Part shown: positions 32,652 to 45,360 of the stretch, one piece after another
Layout: each line of letters begins with the position of its first letter
Position numbering within the stretch: position 1 is the stretch's first letter
Assembly: GCA_011503125.2 (NCBI GenBank)
Contig: WWBZ02000033.1
Span: 2,480,001-2,544,000, forward strand
From: Botryosphaeria dothidea
Taxonomy: Eukaryota > Ascomycota > Dothideomycetes > Botryosphaeriales > Botryosphaeriaceae
DNA length: 64,000 nucleotides
Reading direction: 5' to 3'
Position numbers and translations under genes: made by a program
Notes under the pieces: generated by a model
Databases searched by the model: none
Told to the model about the DNA's origin: nothing
Seen by the model: the letters and a program-made list of their open reading frames with translations, nothing else

Positions 32652-35600
32652 GTTGGACTTCGCAGTCGCAAAGAAATAAAAGAAACGGTGCGAGGGCGCC
32701 CTGATCAAAACTGTTAGTTTTGCGAGAGGCAGCGCGGTGATCGACAGAACAAACCGTCTCTTTTATTCCCGACCAAAGGGAGTTCGAGCAAATGCTCTAA
32801 AAGCGAACCTGACCAGAAGATCTAGCAGCTGGCTCTCATGCGCAGGCGCTTGTCGCTAGGTTTGCTGAAGTTGATGAGTCTTTGAGCGGGCAAGAGCAGT
32901 CTTTCAAGCAGCGGCGACGCGTAACACCAGTGAGCTGTTCAGAGGTGCTGGTCAGAAGTGGTGCGAACGGCTGAAAAAGTTTTTTGGCGTCTTCGGGGGA
33001 ACTGTGACGGAGCGCGTGCTAGAAAACGGCGAACGCGTCAGAGCGGCGACGGTGAGTCGACGAAAAGTTGCGGGCGGAACGTCGGCGCCGTGGTAGGGGC
33101 AAATCCGTCAGCCGGGACGAATCTAAGTGAATAGCTCGTCGCGGAGTTGGTGGTTGGGCGAGCGGTCGGTCGAGGCCTGTAGAGCGGACGATCGACGATG
33201 TGAACCGCAGAAACGCTCAGAGCAATAAGGGCGAGATGCGAAGCGAAAACGCAAGGGAATAAACCAGAGGTTTGCTATGCGGATGGCAAGCTCCTAAAAT
33301 GGCGGCAAGCGGGTGGGCCGATGGTGAGCAATCCGGACGTCGGGGGCCTACACGGACGCGGGCTGGGGAGGAAGTGCCGGAAAGCTTTCGAAAATGCAAG
33401 GCCTAGATGCAAGGACTTTTGGGGGTGCGGCGATGGGGAGGGCTTCGCTCGGAGTGGCAGCCGATGCGCAGAGCAGGCACGTCGCGACGGATTTTTCGGA
33501 GGCGCTGCGCAGGTGGCGGGCGATGTGCGGCAGCGGCAGGGTCGGACGAAAATGCTCGGGCTGTCGACGCGTCGATTGCCAGCGAGAGGTGAGAAGAGGG
33601 TGCGCTTCGCCAGGCGCGGAGTGAGGAGACGGGAGGCGAAAGGAAGATGGATGGAGAAGAAGAACAGAATGGCGGAGAGAGCGCAGAGATCAGGAAGTCA
33701 GGGCACACGGACTGGACGGGCCTCGGGGCGGTCGCTTGCTTAGACTCTTCGTCACTCGGGCTGGCACCCCTTACGAGAACCCACCTCCCCCCAGCCAACC
33801 ACGCGACCGGAAGCCCAGCATCTGCAGCCGCCGTTCGTTACCGCAATAGTGCCTCTCTGCGGCCTGCCACGTCGGCCTCTGCTGCCCTCCGTCCAGCCCG
33901 CGCCCGGCCCCCAGTTCATTCATTCATTTCTGGAGCCATTTGCCTTTGTGCACCGGTGCATAACGCGCGGCGGGCCTCCCCACGCGCCTTCCATTATTCA
34001 GCGCGCGCGCCGCGACTTCCTCGCCAGTCGGGCCGCCGACTCCAATCGAGCTCCTGTGCAATCTGCAATAATTCCTGCCCTTGCGCTCGCCCTCTCACGC
34101 CGCTGGAATTGGCAGCGCCGCCTCAGGGCCACGCCGTCTCAGATGCCCTACGCGTGCTCTCTGCCGCCAGCGGCAAAGCAGGCCTCCGCGCGTGTGATTT
34201 CGAAAGCGTCAGAGAGTCAGTCGGTGGCTGCATGAGACCGGTGCCGGCTATGCTGGGCCCGCCGCTGGGCAGCGTGACTGCCGCCCCGTCCGAGGGCAAC
34301 TTCCGCGAGGGCGATGCTGAGCGAGGCACCACGCACCAGGAGATCAGACCCTCATGCTCTCCAGCGCGCCAGTCATCGCCAGCGCGCGCAGCGTCATAAG
34401 CCGCGCCGTGACGGGCCTAGTAGCACACGCCCTTCCTCCCGGCTGCGCAGGACCAAGGCTGCCGCCCTCGCGACGGTGGCGACGGAGCGAATCACCTGCA
34501 TGCCTACCGGTCGCCGCCGGGAGCTGCCCTTCGTCATAACGTGACAAGTGCTTTTACTCCCAAGCCACGCTGGGCCAGGCCGTCTGCCCGTCTCCACCAA
34601 TGTTTCATTCGCCCGGTGCAACACAGGGCAGGGCAGGGTAGAGCGCTCGCGGCAGCGGTTCGCAGAGATTCGTTGAGAAGGGCTCGTCGTGGACCCTTGT
34701 GGCTTATTGATTTTTATCCGCGATCCACGCCAGGCCCGAGCACGCACGCACGCACACGGCTCCGTCGGTGCGTGGGATGTGAGAGCTCGTGCGCGCTTCG
34801 CTCGCGGAGGCGGCCCTTCATTATTTCTCCCACAGCGAACATCTGGAGAAGCTTGCTGGTTGGCAGACACCGCCTGCAGACGGCACGGAAATGACTCTTC
34901 TGGACGTGTCGCAGGCTGCTGCTGTTGGCGAAGCGCATTTGACGCGCCCACCAGTCAAATTGAGTCCTTACGCCCGTACAAATTTCATCTCGATGCTCGT
35001 CTCAACCCCGGATCAGAAGCATGCCCTGTCGACAGGCACAGCGGCATGGCGATCTGAGCTGCTCCGTCCCTGCTCTCGCGCGGTCTCGCCCAGAGCGCGG
35101 GAAGGAACAGCGCGGAAGCTGCCATCATGAAGCAGCAGCAGCATCGACGGAGGCACGCAGGGCATGCGTCGGAGGCTCGTTCGGGCAGGATCTTCGCGCT
35201 TGACGTCTAGCAGCAGGCACGGCGGCGACGGCGGCAGCGGGCCCGGATGGAATTTGGACGAATGGACGGGCCCAGCAACAATGGTCAGCGTTGCATTCCT
35301 GGCTGCTGTTGGCGCTGGCCGCCTCGCGAGGGCCGCCGTTTGATCTCCCTCGTGGACCGGTGGTGAGCAACAGTAATGCCTGCATGTCTCTCGTGCCAGT
35401 CGAGTGTCGGCGCCACGCACCACTGCACTGCGCGCACGCGCAGGAGGCTGGCAGCAGGAGGCAGCACGACTGATGAGCCCATCAGCCATCTCCAAAATTT
35501 TCTTTTCCCACCTTCCGCCGTCTCTCGCGCTTGGTCGGGCTGATACGAATTCTGCAAGGCCGCAACCGTCCTCTCGGGTCGCGGTGCCTGCCACCGCGGT

Positions 35601-38600
35601 GGGCGCAGCCAGCATCCAGCAGTCGGTCGACGTTCCTCACCTCTTTTTTTAGAGGCCGTCAGTAGTCGTCCGGGATCGCGGCCCCGGCCTGCTCAGTCCG
35701 CGATCGCTCCCACAATTGGCCACGCCCCTCGCTACCGCGCGTCATCTCGTCCCAGATGAAAGGGTGTACGGTAATGAAGACGTGGAGGAGTCATCAAAAC
35801 CTCGTTCCTGCTGCCTTCTTGTCCGCCATTTCGTTTCCTCGACGACGGCTAGCGCGTTTCTGGTGGACCCTGTTGGGCCTGGCCGCCTCCGCTCGCGCAA
35901 GCCCAAGCACGACAGCGCCGTAGCTCCAACAGGCCTGGCTGGACGGCCGGCCAGAGTCAGCCAGCCGATCCGAGCGTCATCGCCGTCTTTCGCTGCGCCT
36001 GGAAATCTTCGAGAAGGTCACCAGCCATGTCAGCGACATCAGCATCATCACCGATGGAGCGTGGCGAGCCAGGATGCGGCGAGCAAGCGTCATGGCCCGC
36101 CGCCCGCCATCGTCATGGCTTGCATATGTGCGATGAACGTGATGAGAGTCCTGCCAACCAGCCACAGGCCTTCGCAAACCTCCATGCATCCCGTAACCGC
36201 CGAGCCTAAGCGGCATTCTCCTCGCGCGGAGGCTATTAGAGGCTCAGCCTGTGTTCTCCGCCCACCATACGTCCTTTTCCCCGTCCATACCGGTACGTAG
36301 CTACCTGCAGGCACGTACCGACCAGAAGAAAGACTCATCACGAGGCCCGCCGACCGTCCGAAAATGGAGTCTGGGGTTCCCACCATCACCGGTGAATGGT
36401 GGACGGCATTAAGACCAAGCAGCCATACCCATTTCTACCGAAGCAACAGCTGACCATATCGACCTTCCCCGAACGGCGGTTTGACAGGACCCTTGATATC
36501 CGAGCTACCGGTCCTCGTTACTTGGTAAGACGCCGTAGAGTCGCCCTCCGACCTCCGGCCTCGAGCCTATATCGAGGAGAAAAGAATACCCCGAACCTCT
36601 GGGGACCCGGCCCATTGTTGACTCCGTTAACCAAGCAGGACCGTCGGAAGCGCGAAAAAATTGCATTCATCAGCTCGTACCCTGAACACCTTGTCAATAA
36701 TCTCTCTCCCAAGCATTTTCTTGAATCTCGCTTGCAGCAAACCATCTTGCGAGACTAGAGTTCTGGGGAAAAACGACCTAGGAAGCTCCAAGCCTCGCAC
36801 CCATCCTGAGCCCCCCGGAACCCGTGTTGCTAAATTCTGCCACCACAACCCTTCCCCTTTGCGTCCATGGCCGCGCGCCGAGCTCCCATGCGCGCACAAT
36901 TTTCGTTCAGCTTTTTTTTTTTCACTCACACCATCAACGCGCGACGGGCGGCAAGGCAGAGAGCCCGTCTCCCATCACATCCCTGCCCCCTTTCGGTGCT
37001 GGGCTCCCCCCTCACCCCAGCTCCAACCCGCTCTGAGACATTTTCCCGCCGCCTTGGGGCTTGAGACGACGTAACTTTCTGCTTCTAGCTGCCTTCTGGT
37101 GGCAATAGGAAATGGGCCGCAGCACCACCCAACTAACGGCAGGCAGCTGCGTAAAGCTGCTGCGGCAAATTCTTACACGCGCAACCACACAGCCCGGCCG
37201 CGCAATCCGAGCGGCTGCGTAGCCAGGAAGGTGTGAGTAACAAGAGAGAGAGGCCTGCATGGTTCGGCGATAGTCAGGCGGACCGACCGGTTGCACCCAA
37301 AAGAAAGATTGGAAAGGGGGGAGAAAAAGTATTGTAGGTTTAGATGCGGTCGGTCTCATAGGCTGTGTAAGCTGATCCGAGGCGCGACCGATCGCCAAGG
37401 TCTTTGTCATTCAAATTTTTGAAGCGGGAGGAGAGTCATATTGGACCGGAGATCAAGGCAGCGATATCCATGGCTGACAGTGCATCTTCGACGTAGACAA
37501 CTTTACTTACCACACGCTCAAGAATGAAATGAAGGAGGGAATAGCGCCGGCGATCATCGCTGGAGCGAGATGGTACAACCGAAGAGGCTTTTTTTTGATG
37601 AGGCAGACATGCATTGAGGAGATGTTGTCGTTGCCGCATCAACTTACGTCCGTGGTACTGTTGAGCGGCAAACACGTACAACAGATGAATGTGGCTACAG
37701 CTGACCTCAGGCGCATCCTTCATAAGCTGAGTCGGGCACTACAATTATGGATGCGGAGGAGCAACAATGTGGGGGCGATGACTCTACCCAAAAATGGGAA
37801 TACGGAATTAGTGGTCGCATGCGCCAACCCGCGGAATGGACCATGCCAGAAGCATACGGACGAGAGGCTGGACATTCTATGCTTCGACATGCTACCGCCC
37901 TCTCTCCAGCGCAAAGCAGGGGATGGCCGTGGAAAGGAGGCCGTATTCCAATGTCGCACAAGCCGGACCGCCGCTCAGCAAACACGAGCTCCATTCCCCG
38001 TTATGGCGTTCTTGCGAGACAACCGCAATCAACGGCAAAGCCGGGTAGGTCTGCCAAGTTGAAGACGGCTGCAGAGCGAGAATGGAGTATCGACGCCACC
38101 GTTGAATCGCAAAGGATCTTCCACGTGGCGACCGAGCGCTTCGCAGCAATTCGTGTGAGAGTTCCCCTACGGATCTCCGCGATGCCTACGTTTGGTCTGG
38201 AGGGTCCGAAACTTTCTCCTGCTTCCGGAAGCAAAAGAAAATCTTTCTCCGCAATTCCCGCTCCGAAAAATCGTATTCGATGGTGAAATGCAAATACTTC
38301 AGAGAGGGTTGGCTGGCTGCTTAGGAAGATCGCCTGGTATTGCGATATTCGAACGGCAATATCTGCTAACGCATCTTGCAATCGCGTTTATTGGAGGACA
38401 TCTGCCCGTGCGCAGCACTTCAACAAGCTGGTTGGTATAGAGGATGCAAGCCAGAGCCCTTCGCATTCCTCGCACGCGCAATAAAGTGATGTGTAGTCGG
38501 GAAGGTAGTACGTCCACAAGCTCTTGCTGTGGTACACGCTACGGGCATCGAAATCGGTCTCCTAGTGCCCAGAAAGGGTCTTTGGCCCTATGGTACGCAC

Positions 38601-39991
38601 TTTTTCCCTCCTGGCCCTTTGCACTTCACACCGGGACTGCTCCGCGCGTCCCTGGGGAAACCGGTCCCAGCTTATTCAGGAATAAGGAAGCATGAGCACA
38701 CGTAGGTAACACGAAAATCCCGTACAAACCTGAGACACAACTATGCAAGGCCAGAGCAGAGCCCCATGGCAAGGACCCTTGGGCCGAACAAAGACATTCT
38801 TGCCCGCTGCGCGTTGTGTAAGGGAATCCCGTGGAATTGATTTTTTTTATCCATGTTCTGGAAAGGGATGTACGAACCTAAGGCACAACGGACTGCCGAG
38901 TGGACCAAACCGGGGTCCCATTTTGCGCCTTGCCTCTCGAGCGCGGGTCCACCAATGTGGAGAAAGACTAAACGTCCCCCAAGAGCGGTCTGGACACACA
39001 CCACCGCATCGCGGATCATCGATCCCACAAGGTCCCCACCGCGCGTTGTTGTCTCCCAACTGCACCGCCAAATGACAGAAGGTGGACTCGGAAATAAGAG
39101 CAGAGCGAGAGGACAGCACAACAAAAAGCAGCGTCAGGCACCCTTCCTACGTCCCAGACCACTGTCCTGCATCAAGAAAGCAAGATAAGAAAGACCTGTG
39201 GTGGCCAGATCCCTCCAACGAATCCCTTCGCCTGCCACATGCCCAACTCCAGATCCACATGATAAAGGCAGGCACCGACCCACCCACTCATGCCCAAATC
39301 ACCCCAAAAAAGGGCCGCATCGAATGGCCCCGCGTGTCCCATAAAGGATTAAGAGCGCCAGCTGGCCGAGCAGTGAGGCCTCCCCTGCCGAGAAAAAAAG
39401 AACTGTACTCTACGTATCATGCCCTAGCTCGTACGACACCAGAAAACGGGCCAAGGAACGGGGAAGCCAGGCAGCCTTGCCGAAGGAAACGAGAAAGCAC
39501 GCCAAAGTGACGCGTATACGCGTTTACAGTCGTCTCACAAACGGAGTGGACTCATCAGACTTAAGAAAACCAGGATCGAAATCCGTTTCCCCGAAACGTC
39601 ATCGGCGCAACCGCCATTCGCCGTGAAGAGCAGCAAATGAGCGGTAACACTTCTCGACCGGCATGTCTCACTCACGCGGCGGGGTGAAAGAGGGTGGAGC
39701 GCGTGGCGTATCACATGTTATAGCTCGTGTTTGTGAGACGTTTAGCACAGGAAGGTAGACAGGCATGATGTGCACAAGGCAGTGAGAAGAAATGTGAACC
39801 TCTCGATTCGCGGTTACGCCAAAACGCCATAACATGAAGGATGAGCGGCCGTGCGGCTCCCATGGTATTTCAGCCAGCTACCTACGATACAGAGACGCCA
39901 TGTCCGTCATAAAACCCATCCCATGTGAAGAAACTTTTTTGAGAACCACCGACGACCATTCCAGCAGCACAGAGCGGAGCGATTGGCTCGC
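32652..39991. other. 7.3-kb gene-poor stretch
   Basis: This is the longest interval without a supported gene. It is GC-rich over most of its length and has many overlapping short frames with arginine-, serine- and proline-rich translations, as expected by chance at high GC. None shows a domain, a credible splice pattern or a hydrophobic core typical of real proteins. The first part is the upstream region of the cyclin gene and the last part the 3' flank of ribosomal protein L7. Short CACG repeats occur at about 34740. No transposon ends or tRNA were found. Confidence 0.5.
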
Positions 39992-41454
39992 TTAGTTCAT
40001 CTGGCGGATGAGGGCGTTGATGTGGTCCTCACGGTTGCCAAGGTCACCACCCTCGATGAAGTGCTTGAACTTCCTGGGGCGGAAGCCACCAGTGGGGTTG
40101 GACAGCTTGAAGGGCCAGAGGAAGTTGCTGGCCTGCTTGAAGTTGGGGCCAACGGTGTAGATCTCGTGGATCAGGTCCTCAATGCAGACAATGCCGAACT
40201 TGCCGAGGTGCTCCTCAATGATGGCGTTGTCGGTAAGAGCAACGCGCTGCTTGTTAACCTTGCCGTAACCGCGCTTGTAGACGAGCTCACGGACGGACTT
40301 GAGGTTGGGGTAACCGTAGGCGATGTAGGGCTCAACGATCTTCAGCATCTCAGTGGTAGCCTTGGTAAGCTTGACGAAGATACCGTTGTTGATCTGGAGA
40401 AGACGGAGGAGCTGGAGGGTCTTGCGCTTCTTGGGGTCAATCTTGTTGATACCCTTGATGCGGACGACGAAGGCGAGCTTGGGCTCAGCCGGGACGTAGA
40501 AGGAGCCCTCCTGCTTGGCAACGCGCTGGAGGCGGACCTTCTCGCGCTCGGCATCGCGGTACTCCTTGACGTAGGACTCGGCGCGCTTGAAGATGACCTC
40601 GCGCTTCTTCTTGTTGGCCTAGTTGAGCTTCGTTAGCACAATACTCAATGCGATGTGTACTCATAGTGTTTCAGAGAAGCAAGTGTAGTCAGTCCCGAAA
40701 GATGGTTAACGTAGAGACAGCATCGACCCGAAGGTCTAGTCGTCTTGGTTGGTTGCTATCATCACCCAAACTGCTTCTCTGGAACACTTGAGTAGCGGGG
40801 GAAATCCAAACTTACATCGCGCTTCTTCTGGAGCTCAGCGGCACGGCTCTCGTTGTCCTTCTGCTGAGTCTTGCGCTTCTTGAGCAGGGTCTCAGGGACC
40901 AGGACCTGGTCCTTGGTAGGAACGGTACTATACCAGCCAAGAGAGAATGTCAGCAGTCTGGCGGAGAGTGGTGGTGAGCAGTACAAGACTTGCTCCCAGA
41001 CGAGAACTGCAGCAAGTGCGGCATTCCCGACTGAAGATTGGACTCGACGGTGAAAAAAGTTTTAATCGATGAGCAGCCATGGGCGATCAAGCACAATGGA
41101 CTGAATGTCTCAATCGACAATACCTCGAGAAGAGTGCTCGAGAGCCAATGCGCGTACCTCACGCGAGCGTGGAATCAACCAACGCTGTCTGATTGTGTAC
41201 GGCAAATTGATTTAAGGGAGAAGACTCTCATCTTCAGCCCCAAAACCCCAGCTTCGCATTCTCAAGTGCCGCGCGTGCGTGAGCGCACACGACCAAGTGA
41301 GGACCGAGAGCCGGGAGGAAAAGTTTGTATCGAGCTGGGCGGTGCGGAGGACGCAGCCTTCTCCAGCGAGGAAAGTACCACAGCCAGCTGCAATCTCGTC
41401 TTGGGATCAGCCGTGCGGGCGGCAGAAGTAAACGTACGTCTTGGTAACGGCCAT
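39992..41454 (-). CDS. RPL7: 60S ribosomal protein L7 (uL30), 3 exons
   Basis: L7 is a structural protein of the large ribosomal subunit. Exons are 41454-41438, 40927-40816 and 40618-39992, giving 251 residues, the usual size. The 17-base first exon encodes MAVTK plus two bases and splices over a 510-base intron to [20 protein letters not shown]. The second intron (197 bases) separates a basic N-terminal extension from the core, which contains [14 protein letters not shown], the ferredoxin-like RNA-binding core and the C-terminal [15 protein letters not shown]. Exon 3 has the strong codon bias of a highly expressed gene (AAG, CTC and GTC nearly exclusive). Intron 2 carries a C/D-box snoRNA. 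The gene is divergent with SNF8, separated by 269 bases. Confidence 0.97.
40672..40781 (-). ncRNA. C/D-box snoRNA in RPL7 intron 2 (25S/28S 2'-O-methylation guide)
   Basis: On the minus strand, inside intron 2 of RPL7, a C box GTGATGA (40765-40759) and a D box CTGA (40692-40689) are enclosed by a perfect 10-base inverted repeat (CAGAGAAGCA at 40781-40772 with TGCTTCTCTG at 40681-40672). The 13 bases one position upstream of the D box (40706-40694) are complementary to CCCGAAAGATGGT, a universally conserved piece of large-subunit rRNA. By the D+5 rule the target is the G of CCCG, matching yeast Gm805 (guided there by snR39b); the neighbouring Am807 is guided by snR39 and snR59, which sit in the yeast RPL7A and RPL7B introns. 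Exact ends are inferred from the stem. Confidence 0.9.
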
Positions 41455-41723
41455 TGCGAAGGATTTCCGGCGGTGCTGCTGGATGTTAGTGGTGGACGGA
41501 GGGTCGTGGACGTCTGGTTCTTTTCAGAAAAAGGCGCGCGAGGAAAATTGAGGTGTGGTCTCGCTTGTGTGAGGCCCGTGCACCTAGCTTGCCAAGACAT
41601 TACTGCCCGCCATGCCCGCATCAGATCGCCGTAACACAAGTCCCATTACATCTACATTGCACTCTCAGAAACCCACGCGAATAACCCATTCATAGCCTTA
41701 TACTTGGACCTAAGCTACCAGCG
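41455..41723. promoter_or_regulatory. Shared divergent promoter RPL7 / SNF8
   Basis: Only 269 bases separate the start codons of RPL7 (minus strand) and SNF8 (plus strand), so the two genes must share or overlap their control region. I recognise no certain factor site or TATA box. Confidence 0.6.
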
Positions 41724-42588
41724 ATGTCTTCCAACCGCCGCGGCGTCGGCCTCTCCGCCTTTGACCGCCATACCATCACCCAGGCCCAATATGCCTCGCA
41801 CGGCAACAACCTCCGCACGCAGCAAACGCAGTCCCTTGAGACCCAGCTCTCAGTCTTTCAGTCACTCCTCCACCAATTCAGCATCACGCACGCCAAAGAC
41901 ATACGCTCCAATCCCACCTTCCGCGCCGAGTTTGCCCGCATGTGCAACGCCATCGGCGTCGACCCGCTCGCCTCGTCACACCGCAAAGGCGGCGGAAACG
42001 ATACCAAAGGCGGAAGCGTGTGGGCCCAGATGCTGGGCGGCAGCGTCAACGACTTCTACTTCGAGCTCGCTGTGCGGGTCGTCGAGGTGTGTCGCGAGAC
42101 GCGAGCCGAGAACGGCGGCATGATTGTGGTGAACGAGGTCAGGCAGCGGGTGCAGAAGGGGAGAGGGTTTGGCGGTGGGATGGAGGTGTCCGAGTATGTA
42201 GGCCCTTTGCTATGCTCAACTGAATCTATGCGTGTTGTGAGAAGTCATTTTGACATTTTGCAGTGACGATGTCTTGCGGGCAGTCGAGTCGCTGAAGCCG
42301 TTAGGGTCAGGCTTTACCATCGTGAAGCTCGGCCACAAGCAAATGATCCGGTCTATTCCCAAAGAGCTCAACACAGATCAATCAGCCGTACTGGAAGCAA
42401 TACAGGTGTTAGGATATGTAACAGTGTCCATGCTGCAGATAAATCTGAGCTGGGAGCGCGCCAGAGCAGTTGCAGCTATCGAAGATCTCATGGCTGACTC
42501 GTTGGTATGGGTAGACAAGCAGACAGAGGAGACCGAATACTGGTCTCCAACCTTCATTACGGACGCGGCAGCAAGCGAAGGAGAGTAA
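41724..42588 (+). CDS. SNF8: ESCRT-II subunit Snf8/Vps22 (EAP30)
   Basis: Snf8/Vps22 is a core subunit of ESCRT-II, which sorts ubiquitinated membrane proteins into multivesicular endosomes. Exons are 41724-42193 and 42264-42588 (70-base intron, GTATGT...TTTGCAG), giving 264 residues, close to the family's usual 230-260. The N-terminus is diagnostic: MSSNRRGVGLSAFDR, the EAP30 signature. The middle keeps RAEFARMCNAIGVDPLAS and GDxFYFELAVRVVEVC-like sequence (DFYFELAVRVVEVC). After splicing, DDVLRAVESLKPLGSGF and IRSIPKELNTDQSAVLE begin the tandem winged-helix part. It ends convergently 151 bases from eIF3c. Confidence 0.95.
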
Positions 42589-42739
42589 TTGCACGTTGTC
42601 ACGACTTTTGATTCCTGCTCTACCCATAGTCTGTTGATACCCATGAAGCACATGACGCATTTTTTGCATCTCCCATGAGGCATTAGAAAAGCAACTTAAA
42701 CCCCCTAGTTCCGAATCAAGAAAACCATTCTTTCCATAT

Positions 42740-45360
42740 TTATGCCTGAATTGCCCGACCCAGGGCACCGCCAGTGAACTGCTGGCCACGAGGCACACCA
42801 CTCGATCCACCTCTGCCCCTGCCGCGGCCACCACCGCGACCTCCACGGCCTCCACGGCCTCCTTGTCCTCCTTGTCTCTCGAAGGCGTTGGCCATACCTT
42901 GTGTCCGTTGCTCAAGGGTCTTCTCGTTAGCTTCGATGAGACCGCTGGCCTTGTCACTGAGGGTAAGGGCAAGGCTCTGCAGGCGGGAGAGCTCGACGCC
43001 CTTGCGGAAGATGATAGCGTTGTTGACCTGGTCAAGGGCTGCTGCAAGCTCCTCGTGCGAGATCATCTTGCTGACGACAGCAGAGACCTTGCGGTCAGGG
43101 AGCTCGAACATCGAGGCAAGAGTACTGATCGAGAGGGTGTCGTAGAAGGGGGCGTAGGTGAAAAGGTAGGTCCTGAGACCCTCCTCTTGGATTTGCTCAG
43201 AAAGCATGACCTTGATCTTATCCGATTGCGACATGAGCTCCCAGATCTTGATCGAGTTGATGAAGTCCGCAGACTTCTTCCACTCGCCCGCGGCAAGAGC
43301 TTTGGAGGCTTGCATGACGTGATCACGCGTGTTCTCCGGAGGACCGGTGAAGATTTGGCGCTCATGATACTCTAACAACCTGCGGTAGGTCTTGCTAATG
43401 ACTCTCTTCCTGATGTCGGGCGAGGAGCCGACCTGAGCAAGAAGGGGAATCTCGAGAAGCATGGAGCAAGTGAGGTAGACGCACTCCAACAGCTCGAGGT
43501 TGATGTGCATGTGGAACGGCAGCTGGCGTTGCCTCTCCAACCGCTCCTGCTCTGGCGAGATCTGGGAATAACGCTGCATCTGGAGACCCTGGGCCAAAAG
43601 CTCCTTCTGCCTGTTGCTACCGCAAATCTCTTGCAGAGACGTCTGTGCCTCATAGACGAGACCGGCCCTGAAAGCGCAGAGACCAACTTGCACAAGCGTC
43701 CGGTTGAACAGGATTTGGGTGTTCACGTCGAAGTTCGCAATCGTCTCCTGAAGATGAGACATGAGCATCATGTCGCGGGCCTTGTAGTAGTGGTCGTGCA
43801 GCGCCAGGTGGTAGATCTGGCAGAGCATCGCACGCGCCCGGATGATACCCTCGCTGTGCTGGAAAAGATAAGTGCAAAGGGTGGCAATGAGGGCAGTGGG
43901 GTCGGAAGTAGCGTCGCGGGGTGTGACAGTCGACGTAAGACCTGAGGGAATGGCCTTCCACGAGTTGTCCTCCAGGATGGTAATGACCTGCGAGGGCTTG
44001 AAGTACAGGTGCTCGAGGCGACGCATGAAAACGCGGTTCGCGCTCTCTTGGGCACCACCATGCTTCTCGACGAGCCACTCAACGTAGAGCTGAGTCCGGA
44101 CCACGCTGGAGTAGAGTGTGGTCTCATCCGTGAGCCTCTCGACGTAATCGGCGGTGTGCGGATCAATGTGCTGAAGGGCGCGAGTGAGTTCGTCATCAAG
44201 GCGCTCAATGAAAGACGTGACGCTGCCAGGGACCTTGAAAGTCTCACCCGGGGTGACAACGGGCAGCTTCTCGTCATCTTCCCACTCTTCGGCGCCCTCA
44301 ATGACGGTGATGTCACGGTTGTTCTCCAGAATCTGAAGCAACGAGCGGAACTCACCCTCCGCCAGCTTCCATTGTTCCTGGGACATCTGGTTGGTAGTGC
44401 CAGTAGTAAGATCGAACCGGGTGGAGATCAGGGTCAACAGCACGCGGATCTTCTGGTAGTCGTTGTTGGCCACTTCGAACAGCTTCTCCATCGTGCGGAT
44501 CTGCTCCAGACGGTCGGTGTTCTTACGTCCACGGGCCTCGACAATGGTCTTGAGATGCTTGAGGATGCTCTCTGGCGTGTACACCATAGCCTTGCCACCG
44601 GCACCAACCATCGTGAAGCCATCATCATCACCCTCGACGACCTCAGCCCCCAGAGAAGGAAGAGCAGCCTTCTTCTTCTTAGGGGTAGCGACAACCTCCT
44701 CGACATCGTCCTGCATGAACTTCTCGGGGTCGGCCTTGAACTTCTCGATCTCGGAAGCGTAATCCTGCTTAATCTTGCGCATACGCTGGCGGACAGCGTT
44801 GAGGCCACGTGTGTTGGTGGCGTTCATCTTCTTGGGGGTGACCTTCTGCTTCTCTAGAGTCTCGATCATAGTGGTCTCCAGCTCGGAGATGGCCTTGACG
44901 TACGGCTTGGGCGTCTTGCCATCGTTTTGCCTGACGAGCGCGGGTATTTGGCGGTTCATCTTGTCGAACTCTGCGAGAATAGCATCAGTATGCAAAAGCG
45001 TGGCATCTTGCGCGCGGCTCTAAGCTCACCTGTCGCGATGACCGCCCAATCGTTAATCTTTTCAGCATTCTCGATAGCCTTGATGGTGGCCTCGAGTTCC
45101 TCGAATCGCTTGTCCTTGGCGCTCTTGACAACGGTGACGCGGTCTTCGTCGTCGCTGTCGCTCTCGTCGGAGACATCCCTCAAGAAACGTCCAGCGCCGG
45201 TCTTGCCCTCATCCTCGTCGCTGGACTCCTCCTCCGACTCGTCTTCCTCCTCAGAGCTTTCCTCTTCCGACTGTTCTTCTTCCTCCTCCTCGGAGTAGAG
45301 GTTCTCCTCGTCGGAGCTGCTCTCGCTGGAGCTGTCGACGGCGGTAAAGAAACGGGACAT
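42740..45360 (-). CDS. NIP1: Translation initiation factor eIF3 subunit c (Nip1)
   Basis: eIF3c is a core subunit of eIF3, which binds the 40S subunit and recruits the ternary complex. Exons are 45360-45030 and 44970-42740 (59-base intron, GTGAGC...CTCGCAG), giving 853 residues, the family's normal size. The N-terminus [19 protein letters not shown] is characteristic, followed by a strongly acidic, Ser/Glu-rich stretch. The helical body includes [14 protein letters not shown]. The PCI domain fills the last third ([20 protein letters not shown], then [19 protein letters not shown]). A glycine/arginine-rich RGG tail ends the protein. Codon use is strongly biased, as in RPL7. Confidence 0.96.

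Noticed and set aside
33647..34399. Plus-strand frame of 250 codons in the gene-poor stretch
   Set aside because: It starts at a real ATG but is Ala/Arg/Ser/Pro-rich with overlapping long frames in other phases, as expected by chance in GC-rich DNA.
35013..35615. Minus-strand frame of 200 codons in the gene-poor stretch
   Set aside because: Same reasoning: GC-driven open frame, low-complexity Arg/Ala/Pro translation and no domain.
41221..41240. Possible second snoRNA in RPL7 intron 1 (AGATGA on the minus strand)
   Set aside because: The box is imperfect, and no D box or terminal stem was found around it.
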